Assembly (NCBI RefSeq): GCF_009184865.1
Contig: NZ_CP045096.1
Location: forward strand, 7,192,001-7,256,000
Reading direction: 5' to 3'
DNA length: 64,000 nt
Source: Streptomyces phaeolivaceus
GTDB taxonomy: Bacteria > Actinomycetota > Actinomycetes > Streptomycetales > Streptomycetaceae
A model generated the notes under the pieces. The model made no database searches, had not been told where the DNA came from, and saw only the letters and a program-made list of their open reading frames with translations. This document shows positions 41,621 to 50,226 of this stretch, in pieces. Made by a program: the position numbers and the translations under genes. The stretch's first letter is position 1. Every line of letters starts with the position of its first letter.

Positions 41621-42277
41621 ATGGTGGCGGGCATGGTGCAGAACCGGAGGTCGGAAGGGTCCGGCGCGCGTGGCTCGTACGCCGTCGGGGACGAGCGGCG
41701 GCTGCGGATTCTCGACGCGGCCGTCGAGCACTTCGCCCAGCGGGGGTTCCACGCCTCCTCGCTCGCCCGGATCGCCAAGGACGTCGGCATCACCCAGGGC
41801 GGGCTGCTGCACCACTTCCGCAGCAAGGAGGACCTGCTCGTCCAGGTGCTGGAGCGCATAGACGAGACCGACCGGGACCGCTTCTTCTCCCAGGAGTTCG
41901 CGTCGACGGCCCAGATGTTCGCGGCGCTCGTGAGACTCGCCGAGTACAACGGCGCGAGGCTGGGCCGCACCCGGATGTTCAACGTCCTGGCCGCCGAGGC
42001 GGGCGACCCCGGGCATCCCGCCCACGCGTACTTCGTCAGGCGGTACGCCGAGGTGGTGGACACCGTGGCCGGGGTGCTGCGGCACGGCGTGGACGCCGGT
42101 GAACTGCGGGCCGACACGGATGTCGTCGCCGTCGCGCAGGAGTTGGCGGCGGTGATGGACGGGCTGCAGATCCAGTGGGTGCTGGATCCGAAGGGGTTCG
42201 ACATGACGGGCCGGTTCCGGGCGTATCTGGAACGGGTGGCTCGGGGGATCGGGGTGGAGGGGGCGCAGGGGATGTAG
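41621..42277 (+). CDS. TetR family regulator, probable repressor of MFS-GH3 operon
   Basis: About 218 residues with an HTH in RILDAAVEHFAQRGFHASSLARIAKDVGITQGGLLHHFRSKEDLL (residues about 28-72) and a TetR C-terminal helical domain. ATGs at 41621 and 41633 are both possible starts. It is divergent from the MFS-GH3 operon across about 190 bp that include the palindrome at 41492-41517. The ligand is probably the sugar taken up by the MFS protein. Confidence 0.9.
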   Translation: MVAGMVQNRRSEGSGARGSYAVGDERRLRILDAAVEHFAQRGFHASSLARIAKDVGITQGGLLHHFRSKEDLLVQVLERIDETDRDRFFSQEFASTAQMFAALVRLAEYNGARLGRTRMFNVLAAEAGDPGHPAHAYFVRRYAEVVDTVAGVLRHGVDAGELRADTDVVAVAQELAAVMDGLQIQWVLDPKGFDMTGRFRAYLERVARGIGVEGAQGM

Positions 42278-42389
42278 GGGGCGTCGGGCCGCGGAGGCGC
42301 CGGGTGCTCGTCGGCTGTCGGGTTGCTGTGAATCGCGTCGTGGGTGGCAGGGGTCACAGACAAGGGCGTACCGGGGCGTCGAGGGTGGG

Positions 42390-43433
42390 GTGAACCGGAA
42401 GGAGCGCCTCACCTTGGACGCCGCCGAGAGCGTGGACGCCGTCGAGACCGTGGACGGTGCGGGGCCCGTGGACATCGCGGGGCCCCCGGCCGCCAGCGTC
42501 CCGGCACCCGTCCTCGACGGCATGCCGCGGCAGCCGGGTGCGGCGCCCGCGCGGGTGGCGACACCCGAACCGGAACCGGCACCCGAACCGGCACCCGAAC
42601 CGGCACCCGAACCGGCACCCGAACCGGAACCCGAACCGGAACCGGCACTGGAACCGGCACCGGAACCGGCACCGGAGTTGGCGCCGGAAGCGCAAGCGGA
42701 GCGGCCGGAGCGGGAGTTCGCGGGGCTCGAAGGCGGCGCGTCCGCCCGGCGTACGCGCTCCCCGATCCCGCGCCCCTGGCGGCTGCTCCCCACCCCCACC
42801 GGGACGCCCTTCACCTTCTTCTACGCCACCGTCCTGGTGGTCACCTCGCTGATCGCCGAGTACGCCGATCCGGCCCTGGTGCACGCGCTGCACCAGGGCT
42901 CAAGTACGGATGTGGCGCACCTGGTCGGGACCCCCGCGCTCGTGCTGCTCGCGAGCGCGCTGTGGGTCGCGGGCGGGGTCGGATCGCCGTACGCCCTCGG
43001 TCTGCTGCTGGTGCTGACCGCGCTGGAACGCCGGATCGGTGGTCGGCGCACGGCCGGGGTCTTCCTGCTGGGGCATGTCCTCGCCACGCTCGCGACCGAG
43101 ATCCCGGTGGGCCTCGCCGTCCTGGCGGGACATCTCCCCGACAGCTCCCTCCACCGCCTCGACTACGGCATCAGCTTCGGGGTGGCGGCCAGTGTGGGTG
43201 CCCTGGCCGGACTGCTGTCGCCGTGGCTGCGGTGGCCGATCCTGCTGGGGTTCGGCGGCATGCTGGTGGACGACCTGATCGCGTTCACGGACCCGATGGC
43301 GAACTGGGGCCATCTGCTGTCCCTGGCGATCGGGGTGGCGACCTGGCCGGTGGTGCGGCGCTGGCGGCGGGCGGAGCGGGCCGGTCCGGCCGTCGGCCCC
43401 GGGCGGGGTCGGACGGCCACGACCGCCGTGTAG
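42390..43433 (+). CDS. Rhomboid-like membrane protein with PEPA repeat linker
   Basis: About 347 residues from GTG 42390. The N-terminal 60 residues are disordered; residues 60-95 are an almost pure (Pro-Glu-Pro-Ala) repeat (see separate entry); about 20 more charged residues lead to the membrane part from about residue 130. That part has at least five hydrophobic spans and the rhomboid-type fold (LVLLASALWVAGGVGSPYALGLLLVLTALERRIG; VFLLGHVLATL). I do not see an obvious GxSG catalytic serine, so it may be an inactive rhomboid-like protein. Confidence 0.78.
   Translation: MNRKERLTLDAAESVDAVETVDGAGPVDIAGPPAASVPAPVLDGMPRQPGAAPARVATPEPEPAPEPAPEPAPEPAPEPEPEPEPALEPAPEPAPELAPEAQAERPEREFAGLEGGASARRTRSPIPRPWRLLPTPTGTPFTFFYATVLVVTSLIAEYADPALVHALHQGSSTDVAHLVGTPALVLLASALWVAGGVGSPYALGLLLVLTALERRIGGRRTAGVFLLGHVLATLATEIPVGLAVLAGHLPDSSLHRLDYGISFGVAASVGALAGLLSPWLRWPILLGFGGMLVDDLIAFTDPMANWGHLLSLAIGVATWPVVRRWRRAERAGPAVGPGRGRTATTAV
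42567..42680 (+). repeat. Proline-glutamate repeat, 12-bp units (coding)
   Basis: Tandem units of CCCGAACCGGCA and close variants encode PEPA/PEPE repeats inside the rhomboid-like gene. The perfect copies are typical of slippage and suggest length variation between strains. Confidence 0.85.
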
Positions 43434-43455
43434 CCGCCGGCTCGCCTCGGGCCGC

Positions 43456-44118
43456 TCACGACCGCCCCGTGGACCTCGCGCTCGTCAGTGGTGCCTCCAC
43501 CCTCCACCCCAGTGACTCGTACAGCGCCCGGCCGTCCGGTGTTCCGCCCAGGACGCCGATCTCCGCGCCCCGGGCGAGCGCGGAGCGGGTGAGGGTGTGC
43601 ATGACGAGGGTGCCGAGGCCGCGGCGGCGGTGGTCCGGGGACGTCTCCATCTGGTCGACGACGGCGGTGGTGCCGGTGGGGGCGATCTGGCCGCGTGCGG
43701 CGAAGGAGCCGTCCGGCGCGGCGATCATCACCCGGGTCACGCCACCGGACGACCAGGTGCGGAGCCGGTAGCCGTCGGGGACGGGGAGGGGAGTGGCGGC
43801 GGGGGACCCGTGCGTTCCCAGGCGGGTCGACATCAGGCAGCCCGGTTCGGGGTCCACCCACCAGCCCTCGCCCAGCCAGGGCGTCACCCTCGACGGCTCC
43901 GCGAAGACCTTGAGCCAGACCCCGGTCCCGGTGACGGCGTCCGCGACCTTCCGGACCGTCGTCTCCTCCACCTGGTCGCCGGTCGCGGAGAGGACGTGGC
44001 GGGTGACGTGCTGGGCCATGCCCATGTCGATCGTGCGGCCCCACGGCTCGACCACCGGGGGCGCGGCACCGCGTGAGAGCACCCATCCGTCGACCCAGGC
44101 CCGTACCAGTCCGTCCAC
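43456..44118 (-). CDS. GNAT family acetyltransferase
   Basis: About 220 residues. The GNAT core is at the C-terminal side: VVDQMETSPDHRRRGLGTLVMHTLTRSALARGAEIGVLGGTPDGRALYESLGW, with the acetyl-CoA-binding RRRGLG motif. The N-terminal 120 residues form a second, degenerate domain common in two-domain GNATs. GTG 44118 is preferred because GGAGG lies 5 bases before it; a longer frame to 44280 would overlap the lon control region and is not conserved-looking. Confidence 0.82.
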   Translation of the reverse strand: MDGLVRAWVDGWVLSRGAAPPVVEPWGRTIDMGMAQHVTRHVLSATGDQVEETTVRKVADAVTGTGVWLKVFAEPSRVTPWLGEGWWVDPEPGCLMSTRLGTHGSPAATPLPVPDGYRLRTWSSGGVTRVMIAAPDGSFAARGQIAPTGTTAVVDQMETSPDHRRRGLGTLVMHTLTRSALARGAEIGVLGGTPDGRALYESLGWRVEAPLTSARSTGRS

Positions 44119-44260
44119 CACGACCTCCGCGTATGTAATGGGTGTGGGTGGATGGAGGGTATTACGTCGGGGTGGGGTGGCGCGACCCCGGTCGGGCGGG
44201 GCGCGTGATCGCCCACAGCGAACGCCCCGCCCCTCGGGGAACATTCCTCGGCTCATGTGC

Positions 44261-44281
44261 ATTGAGTCGGCATAGCTCAAC
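44261..44281 (+). promoter_or_regulatory. HAIR-type HspR box upstream of lon
   Basis: ATTGAGT-N7-GCTCAAC at 44261-44281 matches the HspR inverted repeat consensus (CTTGAGT-N7-ACTCAAG) with two substitutions. It lies 21 bp upstream of the lon start codon, within the expected promoter area. In Streptomyces, HspR is known to repress dnaK, clpB and lon, so this gene should be heat-induced by release of HspR. Confidence 0.85.
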
Positions 44282-44302
44282 TTGACTGCCTAGGGAGAGA
44301 TC

Positions 44303-46705
44303 ATGGCATCGACGTCCGCACCGCTCACCCTGCCCGTGCTGCCGCTCGACGAAGAGGTCGTGCTGCCGGGAATGGTGGTGCCGTTGGACCTCAATGACAC
44401 GGATGTACGGGCCGCGGTGGAGGCCGCGCAGGCGGCTTCCCGGGCCGAGCCCGGGAAGCCGAAGGTCCTGCTGGTGCCGCGGATCGACGGGGCGTACGCG
44501 AGCACGGGTGTGCTCGGGACCGTCGAGCAGGTCGGACGGCTGGCGGACGGAGACCCCGGCGCGCTCATCCGCGCGCGGGGACGCGTACGGATCGGGGCCG
44601 GGACCACCGGGCCCGGTGCCGCGCTGTGGGTCGAGGGGACCCGGATCGACGACAGCGTGCCGGAGCCGCTGCCCGGACAGGTGACCGAACTCGTCAAGGA
44701 GTACAAGGCACTCGCCACCAGCTGGCTGCGCAAGCGCGGAGCCTGGCAGGTCGTGGACCGGGTGCAGGCGATCGACGACGTCTCCGCGCTCGCCGACAAC
44801 TCCGGCTACTCGCCCTTCCTCACCGTCGAGCAGAAGATCCGGCTCCTGGAGACCGAGGACCCGATCGCCCGGCTGAAGCTCGCCACCCAGCAGCTGCGCG
44901 ACCACCTCGCCGAGCAGGACGTCGCGGAGACCATCGCCAAGGACGTCCAGGAGGGCGTCGAGAAGCAGCAGCGCGAGTTCCTGCTGCGGCGGCAGCTCGA
45001 AGCCGTCCGCAAGGAACTGCGTGAACTCAACGGCGAGCAGGACGGCGAGGAGTCCGACGACTACCGGGCCCGCGTCGAGGCCGCCGATCTGCCGGAGACG
45101 GTACGGGAGGCCGCGCTCAAGGAGGTCGACAAGCTGGAGCGGTCCAGCGACCAGTCGCCCGAGGGCGGCTGGATCCGGACCTGGCTCGACACCGTGCTCG
45201 AACTGCCCTGGAACGAGCGGACCCAGGACGAGTACGACATCCGCGGCGCGAAGCGGGTGCTGGACGCCGAGCACGCCGGGCTGGAGGACGTGAAGGAGCG
45301 CATCACCGAGTATCTGGCCGTCAGGAAGCGGCGCGCGGACCGGGGACTGGGTGTCGTCGGCGGGCGGCGCGGCGGTGCCGTGCTCGCGCTCGTCGGGCCG
45401 CCCGGTGTCGGCAAGACCAGCCTCGGCGAGTCCGTGGCGCACGCGATGGGCAGGAAGTTCGTCCGGGTCGCGCTCGGCGGGGTGCGCGACGAGGCGGAGA
45501 TCCGCGGGCACCGGCGTACGTATGTCGGGGCGCTCCCCGGACGGATCGTCCGCGCCATCAAGGAAGCCGGGTCCATGAACCCCGTCGTGCTCCTCGACGA
45601 GATCGACAAGGTGGGCTCCGACTTCCGGGGCGACCCGGCCGCCGCGCTGCTCGAAGTCCTCGACCCGGCGCAGAACCACACCTTCCGGGACCACTACCTG
45701 GAAGTGGAGTTGGACCTCAGCGACGTCGTCTTCCTCGCCACGGCCAATGTGCTGGAGGCGATCCCCGAGGCGCTGCTCGACCGGATGGAACTGGTCCGGC
45801 TGGACGGCTACACCGAGGACGAGAAGGTCGTCATCGCCCGCGACCACCTGCTGCCCCGGCAGCTGGAGCGGGCCGGGCTCGGCGCCGACGAGGTCGTCCT
45901 CGACGAGAGCGCGCTGCGCAAGCTGGCCGGTGAGTACACCCGCGAGGCGGGCGTACGGAACCTGGAGCGGTCCGTGGCGAGGCTGCTGCGCAAGGTCGCG
46001 GCCCAGCACGAACTGGGGCAGCGGGAGCTGCCGTTCACCGTCACCGACGGGGATCTGCGCGGGCTCATCGGCCGCCCCCACCATGTGCCCGAGTCGGCCC
46101 AGGACCCGGCGGAGCGGCGTACGGCGGTGCCGGGTGTCGCGACCGGGCTCGCGGTCACCGGCGCGGGCGGTGACGTGCTGTACGTCGAGGCGTCGCTCGC
46201 CGATCCGGAGACGGGCGCGGCGGGGCTGACGCTCACCGGTCAGCTGGGTGACGTGATGAAGGAGTCCGCGCAGATCGCGCTCTCCTTCCTGCGCGCGCAC
46301 GGCGCGGAGCTGGAGCTGCCGGTCGCCGACCTCAAGGACCGGGGCGCGCACATCCACTTCCCGGCGGGCGCGGTCCCGAAGGACGGACCGAGCGCCGGTG
46401 TCACCATGACGACGGCCCTCGCCTCGCTGCTGTCCGGGCGGCTCGTGCGGACGGATGTGGCGATGACGGGGGAGGTGTCGCTGACCGGGCGGGTGCTGCC
46501 GATCGGTGGTGTCAAGCAGAAGCTGCTCGCGGCGCATCGGGCCGGTGTCACCACGGTCATCATCCCCAAGCGGAACGAGGCCGACCTCGACGACGTCCCC
46601 GCCGAGGTCCTCGACAAGCTCGACGTCCACGCCGTCACCGATGTCCGGCAGGTGCTGGAGCTGGCGCTCGCGCCGGCGGAGGTGGGGGTGCCTCTGGCTG
46701 CCTGA
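44303..46705 (+). CDS. lon: ATP-dependent Lon protease
   Basis: An 800-residue LonA protein with an N-terminal substrate domain at about residues 1-210, a coiled-coil (EKQQREFLLRRQLEAVRKELRELNGE), the AAA+ module with Walker A GPPGVGKTS near 365 and Walker B VVLLDEIDK, and a C-terminal protease with catalytic Ser697 (PKDGPSAGVT) and Lys740 (IGGVKQK). It degrades misfolded and regulatory proteins. ATG 44303 has GGGAGAG upstream. An HspR-type box precedes it. Confidence 0.98.
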   Translation: MASTSAPLTLPVLPLDEEVVLPGMVVPLDLNDTDVRAAVEAAQAASRAEPGKPKVLLVPRIDGAYASTGVLGTVEQVGRLADGDPGALIRARGRVRIGAGTTGPGAALWVEGTRIDDSVPEPLPGQVTELVKEYKALATSWLRKRGAWQVVDRVQAIDDVSALADNSGYSPFLTVEQKIRLLETEDPIARLKLATQQLRDHLAEQDVAETIAKDVQEGVEKQQREFLLRRQLEAVRKELRELNGEQDGEESDDYRARVEAADLPETVREAALKEVDKLERSSDQSPEGGWIRTWLDTVLELPWNERTQDEYDIRGAKRVLDAEHAGLEDVKERITEYLAVRKRRADRGLGVVGGRRGGAVLALVGPPGVGKTSLGESVAHAMGRKFVRVALGGVRDEAEIRGHRRTYVGALPGRIVRAIKEAGSMNPVVLLDEIDKVGSDFRGDPAAALLEVLDPAQNHTFRDHYLEVELDLSDVVFLATANVLEAIPEALLDRMELVRLDGYTEDEKVVIARDHLLPRQLERAGLGADEVVLDESALRKLAGEYTREAGVRNLERSVARLLRKVAAQHELGQRELPFTVTDGDLRGLIGRPHHVPESAQDPAERRTAVPGVATGLAVTGAGGDVLYVEASLADPETGAAGLTLTGQLGDVMKESAQIALSFLRAHGAELELPVADLKDRGAHIHFPAGAVPKDGPSAGVTMTTALASLLSGRLVRTDVAMTGEVSLTGRVLPIGGVKQKLLAAHRAGVTTVIIPKRNEADLDDVPAEVLDKLDVHAVTDVRQVLELALAPAEVGVPLAA

Positions 46706-46723
46706 CGGGTGGGGTGCGTTGTC

Positions 46724-46800
46724 GGGTGCGGGTCCGGTGGGGCTTCTCGCGCAGTTCCCCGCGCCCCTGAAAAGCAGGGGCTGCGCCCCTGCTTTTCAGG
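46724..46800. repeat. Dispersed repeat copy C, left part, interrupted by IS4-family element
   Basis: Left arm GGTGCGGGTCCGGTGGGGCT... followed by a 15-bp perfect stem (46765-46800 region, CCTGAAAAGCAGGGG / CCCCTGCTTTTCAGG). The IS element begins directly at 46801, within or at the end of this stem. The matching right arm resumes at 48324. Confidence 0.9.
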
Positions 46801-48313
46801 CAAGGCCGTGAAGTTAGGGCTTTGGGAGCGTTGGCAAGTGCGCTCTGGTTCTATGGCTTCTTGGAACGTGGGAAGCGGAGCCCCGGTAGAACTGGCAGTC
46901 GACCAAGACAGCCGTTCACAGGACCGGAGGCTCCGCTGTCCGATCAGTGTGTCATCACGCGGGAAATCACGGTAGCCAAGGGCGTGTTCGCCCCGGGGCA
47001 TCTGGGGGAACTCACCCGGATCATCCCGTTCGAGATGGTCGATGCGGTCCTTGCCGAGACCGGTGCTGTCCAGCAACGGCTGCGGAAGATTCCCGCCCGG
47101 GTGGTGGTCTACCTGCTGCTGGCCGCGGCCCTGTTCGAGGACTGCGGCTACCTGGCCGTCTGGCGCAGGCTCACCGCCGCGCTGGAGACGATACCGGTCG
47201 TGAAGATCACCGGCGCGGGGCTCTGGGACGCCCGCAGGCGTCTGGGCGTGCGGCCCATGCGGGCCCTGTTCGATCTGCTGCGCGGGCCGGCCACGGTGAT
47301 CCGCACCCGCGGCGCCCGCTTCAAGGGCCTGCTGGCCGTTGCGATCGACGGCACCTACCTCGACGTTCCCGACAGCCCGCCGCACCGGGCCCGTCTGGGC
47401 AAGGGGTCCAACCGGTTCGGAACTGCCGGCTACCCGCAGATCTGCCTGACCGCGCTGGTGGCCTGTGGCACCCGGGCGATCCTGGATGCCGCCTTCGGAC
47501 CGCGCTCCCAGGGAGAGACCGGACACGGCAGGCGGCTCATGCGCTCCCTGCACGCCGGAATGATCGTCCTGCTGGACCGGGGCTTTTCGGGCAACGCGTT
47601 CCTGACAGCCGTCGCCGCCACCGAAGCCTCCTTCCTCGCACGCATCACTGCCACCCGCAAACCTCCCGTCCTGGCCCGCTTCGGCGACGGCTCCCACCTC
47701 TCCCGCTTCGGCGCCCTCGAGGTCCGCATCATCGAATGCGAGATCACCGTCACCACCAGCCAGGGCCGCCGCACCGGGCTCTACCGGCTGGCCACCAACC
47801 TCCTGGACCACCACCGCTACCCGGCATCCGACCTGGTCAGTCTGTATCACGAGCGGTGGGAAGTGGAGTCCGCCTACTTCGCGATCAAGAAAACGATGCT
47901 GGGCCGGCGGGTCCTGCGCTCCACCACTCCGCCCGGCATCGCCCAGGAGGTCTACGCCCTGCTGAGCGCCTACCAGGCCCTGCGGATCGCTATCGCCGAC
48001 GCCACCGGGGCCACACCCGGAACAGACCCGGACCGGGCCAGCTTCAGCGTTGCCCTGCGATGCGCCCGCGACCAGATCGTCCAGGCCGCGGGCATCATCG
48101 CCGGCACCACGATCGACCTCGTCGGGACGATCGGCCGAACCGTCCTGGAACACCTCATGCCCGCCCGCCGCCTCCGCATCAGCCCCCGCGCAGTGAAACG
48201 ACCCCTGTCCCGATACGCCTACAAAAGCCTCAATATCGACCGACGCACCTACACAGCCACCCTCAGCATCAACATCTTGACGCCGACGATCAGCCCATAA
48301 CTTCACGGCCTTG
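46801..48313 (+). mobile_element. IS4-family insertion sequence with 10-bp target duplication
   Basis: The element is 1513 bp, bounded by imperfect inverted repeats beginning CAAGGCCGTGAAGTTA at both ends (left 46801-46816; right end reads CAAGGCCGTGAAGTTATGGG in complement). GCTTTTCAGG flanks it directly on both sides (46791-46800 and 48314-48323), a target duplication of 10 bp. Its single gene is the transposase below. The intact ends and duplication indicate a recent, possibly active insertion. Confidence 0.93.
46822..48300 (+). CDS. IS4-family DDE transposase
   Basis: Up to 492 residues. DDE-type motifs of the IS4 family are seen: first Asp in LLAVAIDGTYLDVPDS, second in IVLLDRGFSG, and the YREK-like signature YHERWEVESAYFAIKK holding the glutamate. 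The start is uncertain: the frame opens at TTG 46822, but the recognisable family start (VITREITVAKGVFAPGHLGELT) begins about 43 residues later and no ATG is available there. The gene is uninterrupted, so the element may still be mobile. Confidence 0.93.
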   Translation: MGALASALWFYGFLERGKRSPGRTGSRPRQPFTGPEAPLSDQCVITREITVAKGVFAPGHLGELTRIIPFEMVDAVLAETGAVQQRLRKIPARVVVYLLLAAALFEDCGYLAVWRRLTAALETIPVVKITGAGLWDARRRLGVRPMRALFDLLRGPATVIRTRGARFKGLLAVAIDGTYLDVPDSPPHRARLGKGSNRFGTAGYPQICLTALVACGTRAILDAAFGPRSQGETGHGRRLMRSLHAGMIVLLDRGFSGNAFLTAVAATEASFLARITATRKPPVLARFGDGSHLSRFGALEVRIIECEITVTTSQGRRTGLYRLATNLLDHHRYPASDLVSLYHERWEVESAYFAIKKTMLGRRVLRSTTPPGIAQEVYALLSAYQALRIAIADATGATPGTDPDRASFSVALRCARDQIVQAAGIIAGTTIDLVGTIGRTVLEHLMPARRLRISPRAVKRPLSRYAYKSLNIDRRTYTATLSINILTPTISP

Positions 48314-48323
48314 GCTTTTCAGG

Positions 48324-48415
48324 CCCACCGCCGGTCGCCTTTCAGAGCCGCGGGGGCCTGGTTCTTTCAGGGGCGCGGGGAACTGCGCGATCAGCCCCCA
48401 CCGGACCCGCGGGCG
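48324..48415. repeat. Dispersed repeat copy C, right part
   Basis: Beyond the IS the element resumes and ends with TTTCAGGGGCGCGGGGAACT and the complement of the left arm (…CCCCACCGGACCCGC). Joined across one copy of the target duplication, it rebuilds a full inverted repeat as in copies A and E. Confidence 0.88.
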
Positions 48416-48490
48416 ACCCGGACGGTGTCCACCCCCCACCTGCGAAATACTGACCCGCAGGTACCCGGAATCGGAATCAGGAGCGCTGAC

Positions 48491-48985
48491 GTGCAGGACG
48501 AGGGCGGAAACGGCGACGGCGGCGGGGGCGAGGCCGACCTGTCGGCGGGCGGGATGGACCAGGCGTACCTCGCGCTGGAGCGGGAGTTGACGGTCCTGCT
48601 GCGGCGGGCCCGCGCCAAGTCCGGGGAGATGGCCCGCGCGGTCCACCCGGACCTGGAGTCCGCCGCCTACGGCCTCCTCGCCCGCCTCGACGAGGCCGGC
48701 CGGCTGCGCGCCACCGAACTCGCCGCCTACATCGGCGTCGGCAAGGCCACCATGTCCCGTCAGCTACGCGCCCTGGAACACCTCGGCCTCATCGCCCGTG
48801 AACCCGATCCCGCCGACGGCCGGGCCTGGCTCGTCCACCTCACGGACGAGGGCCGGGCCCGCTTCCGCGCGGTCCGGGACGCCCGCCGGGTCGCGTACGT
48901 ACGGCAGCTCGCGGGCTGGGACCGGGACGAGGTGGCCCAACTGGCCCAGCTGCTGCACCAGTTGAACCGTGGTGTGGAGGGCTGA
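48491..48985 (+). CDS. MarR family transcriptional regulator
   Basis: About 164 residues from GTG 48491 (AGGAG 7 bases upstream). An acidic, Gly-rich start of about 20 residues is followed by a MarR winged helix: YGLLARLDEAGRLRATELAAYIGVGKATMSRQLRALEHLGLIAREPDPADGRAWLVHLTDEG. The target and ligand are unknown. It is downstream of the IS element but not part of it, and converges on the PP2C-like gene across a large hairpin. Confidence 0.9.
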   Translation: MQDEGGNGDGGGGEADLSAGGMDQAYLALERELTVLLRRARAKSGEMARAVHPDLESAAYGLLARLDEAGRLRATELAAYIGVGKATMSRQLRALEHLGLIAREPDPADGRAWLVHLTDEGRARFRAVRDARRVAYVRQLAGWDRDEVAQLAQLLHQLNRGVEG

Positions 48986-49051
48986 CTAGGGCCTGTCGTC
49001 AAATTCCCGTCGTCGCCCGGAGGCCGACGGGAATTTGGCGACAGGCCCTAG
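48986..49051. terminator. Long near-perfect inverted repeat between convergent genes
   Basis: Arms of 27 bp (48986-49012 and 49025-49051; left arm begins CTAGGGCCTGTCGTCAAATT) pair with a single G-T wobble around a 12-base loop. It starts right after the MarR stop, and the PP2C-like stop codon lies inside its right arm. It works well as a bidirectional terminator. The perfect symmetry and CTAG ends also fit a small non-autonomous mobile element. Confidence 0.8.
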
Positions 49052-49833
49052 AACTCCACGAACACCGCGCTCGCGTCGTCGTGCGTCTTGGCGCGGCGCA
49101 GGAACGCCCGGTCCGTGTCGGTGACTTCGAGTTCCCGCACCCGCTGCACCAGGCCCCGCGTCCCCGACTTGCGGGTGAAGGTGAGGCAGTCGGTCCAGTC
49201 GCCCTCGTGGAACATCTCCGTCCAGCGGCCCGCGCCGTCCGTCAACGCGAGGAGCGTGCGGACCTCCTCGCGGGGGACGGTTCCGGTCACCGCGCGGACG
49301 GCGACGGCGGGATCCGCCGCGGCCGTCCAGAAACCGCCCTCCCTGTTGCGGAGCACCGAGTCGACATGCGCGGCCGTCGCCAGGGCGGAGCGGGGGAGCA
49401 GCGAGAGACGGTCGTCGAGCACGGCCGTCACGGTGCCGTCCGGCCGCTCGAACAGCAGCGCGGAGTCCGACAACACCAGGTACTCCACGGTCGTCGGGGA
49501 CCAGCGGGCGACAACCACTGTGGCCTGTGGGGTTCTCGGGTGAGAAAGGTCACAGGTTTGCGTATGGGCTCGGGCGGTACGAGAAATGGCCTGTGAGAGC
49601 ACGTCGGACAACGGCGAATCCCACTCCGAAACGGACAGTTCGGTCAGGGAGCCGCCGAGGCGGGAAGTGAACCATGCGACCGAATGTCGACAGCCGTAGC
49701 CGTCGGGCGGCGGGGTCACTCCGTCGAGGACCACGAGGGCACCGCCCTGTCCCCCCGCGGGCAGGGCCACCGCCGCGAAGTCCTCGTTGGGGTGGAAGGG
49801 GTTGCCGGGCTCCGAGGCGAGTTCCGTGCGCAT
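49048..49833 (-). CDS. PP2C-like phosphatase domain protein
   Basis: About 261 residues from ATG 49833. The pattern fits the PP2C fold: an N-terminal acidic motif (NPFHPNEDFAAVAL), VVLDGVTPP in place of the usual metal-site VxDGMGG, and later LALTDGAGRW and THDDASAVFVEF with the C-terminal metal-binding Asp pair. It may be a serine/threonine phosphatase or a catalytically weak relative. A TTG start (49881) would add 16 residues. Confidence 0.75.
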   Translation of the reverse strand: MRTELASEPGNPFHPNEDFAAVALPAGGQGGALVVLDGVTPPPDGYGCRHSVAWFTSRLGGSLTELSVSEWDSPLSDVLSQAISRTARAHTQTCDLSHPRTPQATVVVARWSPTTVEYLVLSDSALLFERPDGTVTAVLDDRLSLLPRSALATAAHVDSVLRNREGGFWTAAADPAVAVRAVTGTVPREEVRTLLALTDGAGRWTEMFHEGDWTDCLTFTRKSGTRGLVQRVRELEVTDTDRAFLRRAKTHDDASAVFVEF

Positions 49834-50226
49834 TCGGCCAGTCTGCACGAGCCCTCCACGAGATCCGGGAAAGGCCGACAATGGTCGCCGTACGCCCCGG
49901 ACCCTCCAGGCGGGGCGCCGGGTTTGGCATGGAATGATCGTGAGCGGTGAAGCGCGGCGGCGAATACTGTCAAAGCGCGTCGCCGACGTCCAACCGGCCC
50001 GCGGCAGAGGGCATCGGCACGAGCCGGAGGAACTTGCCCGCCAACTCCCCGGCGATGTTCACTCCTTCGGGTGGCGGGACTGATGATGCGGGACCGCCGC
50101 CCACCGGCACTGGGAGGGTCGGGAGCCGTACCGGGGGGACGGCTGTGCACGACATACGACTTTCGACCGACGGCTTTCGACCGGTCGACGGATCGTCACC
50201 CCGGCCCATGGGTACACGAGTCAGGA
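49834..50226. other. Intergenic region upstream of PP2C-like gene and conservon
   Basis: About 390 bp of divergent control region for the PP2C-like gene and the conservon operon. It shows no recognisable gene; a frame on the plus strand continuous with the kinase could start as early as 50071. Locally AT-richer sequence near 49860-49880 and 49930-49975 may hold promoters. No clear palindrome found. Confidence 0.4.

Noticed and set aside
46947..48590. Second long plus-strand frame through the IS element
   Set aside because: It is Arg/Pro/His-rich without motifs, an alternate frame of the transposase gene.
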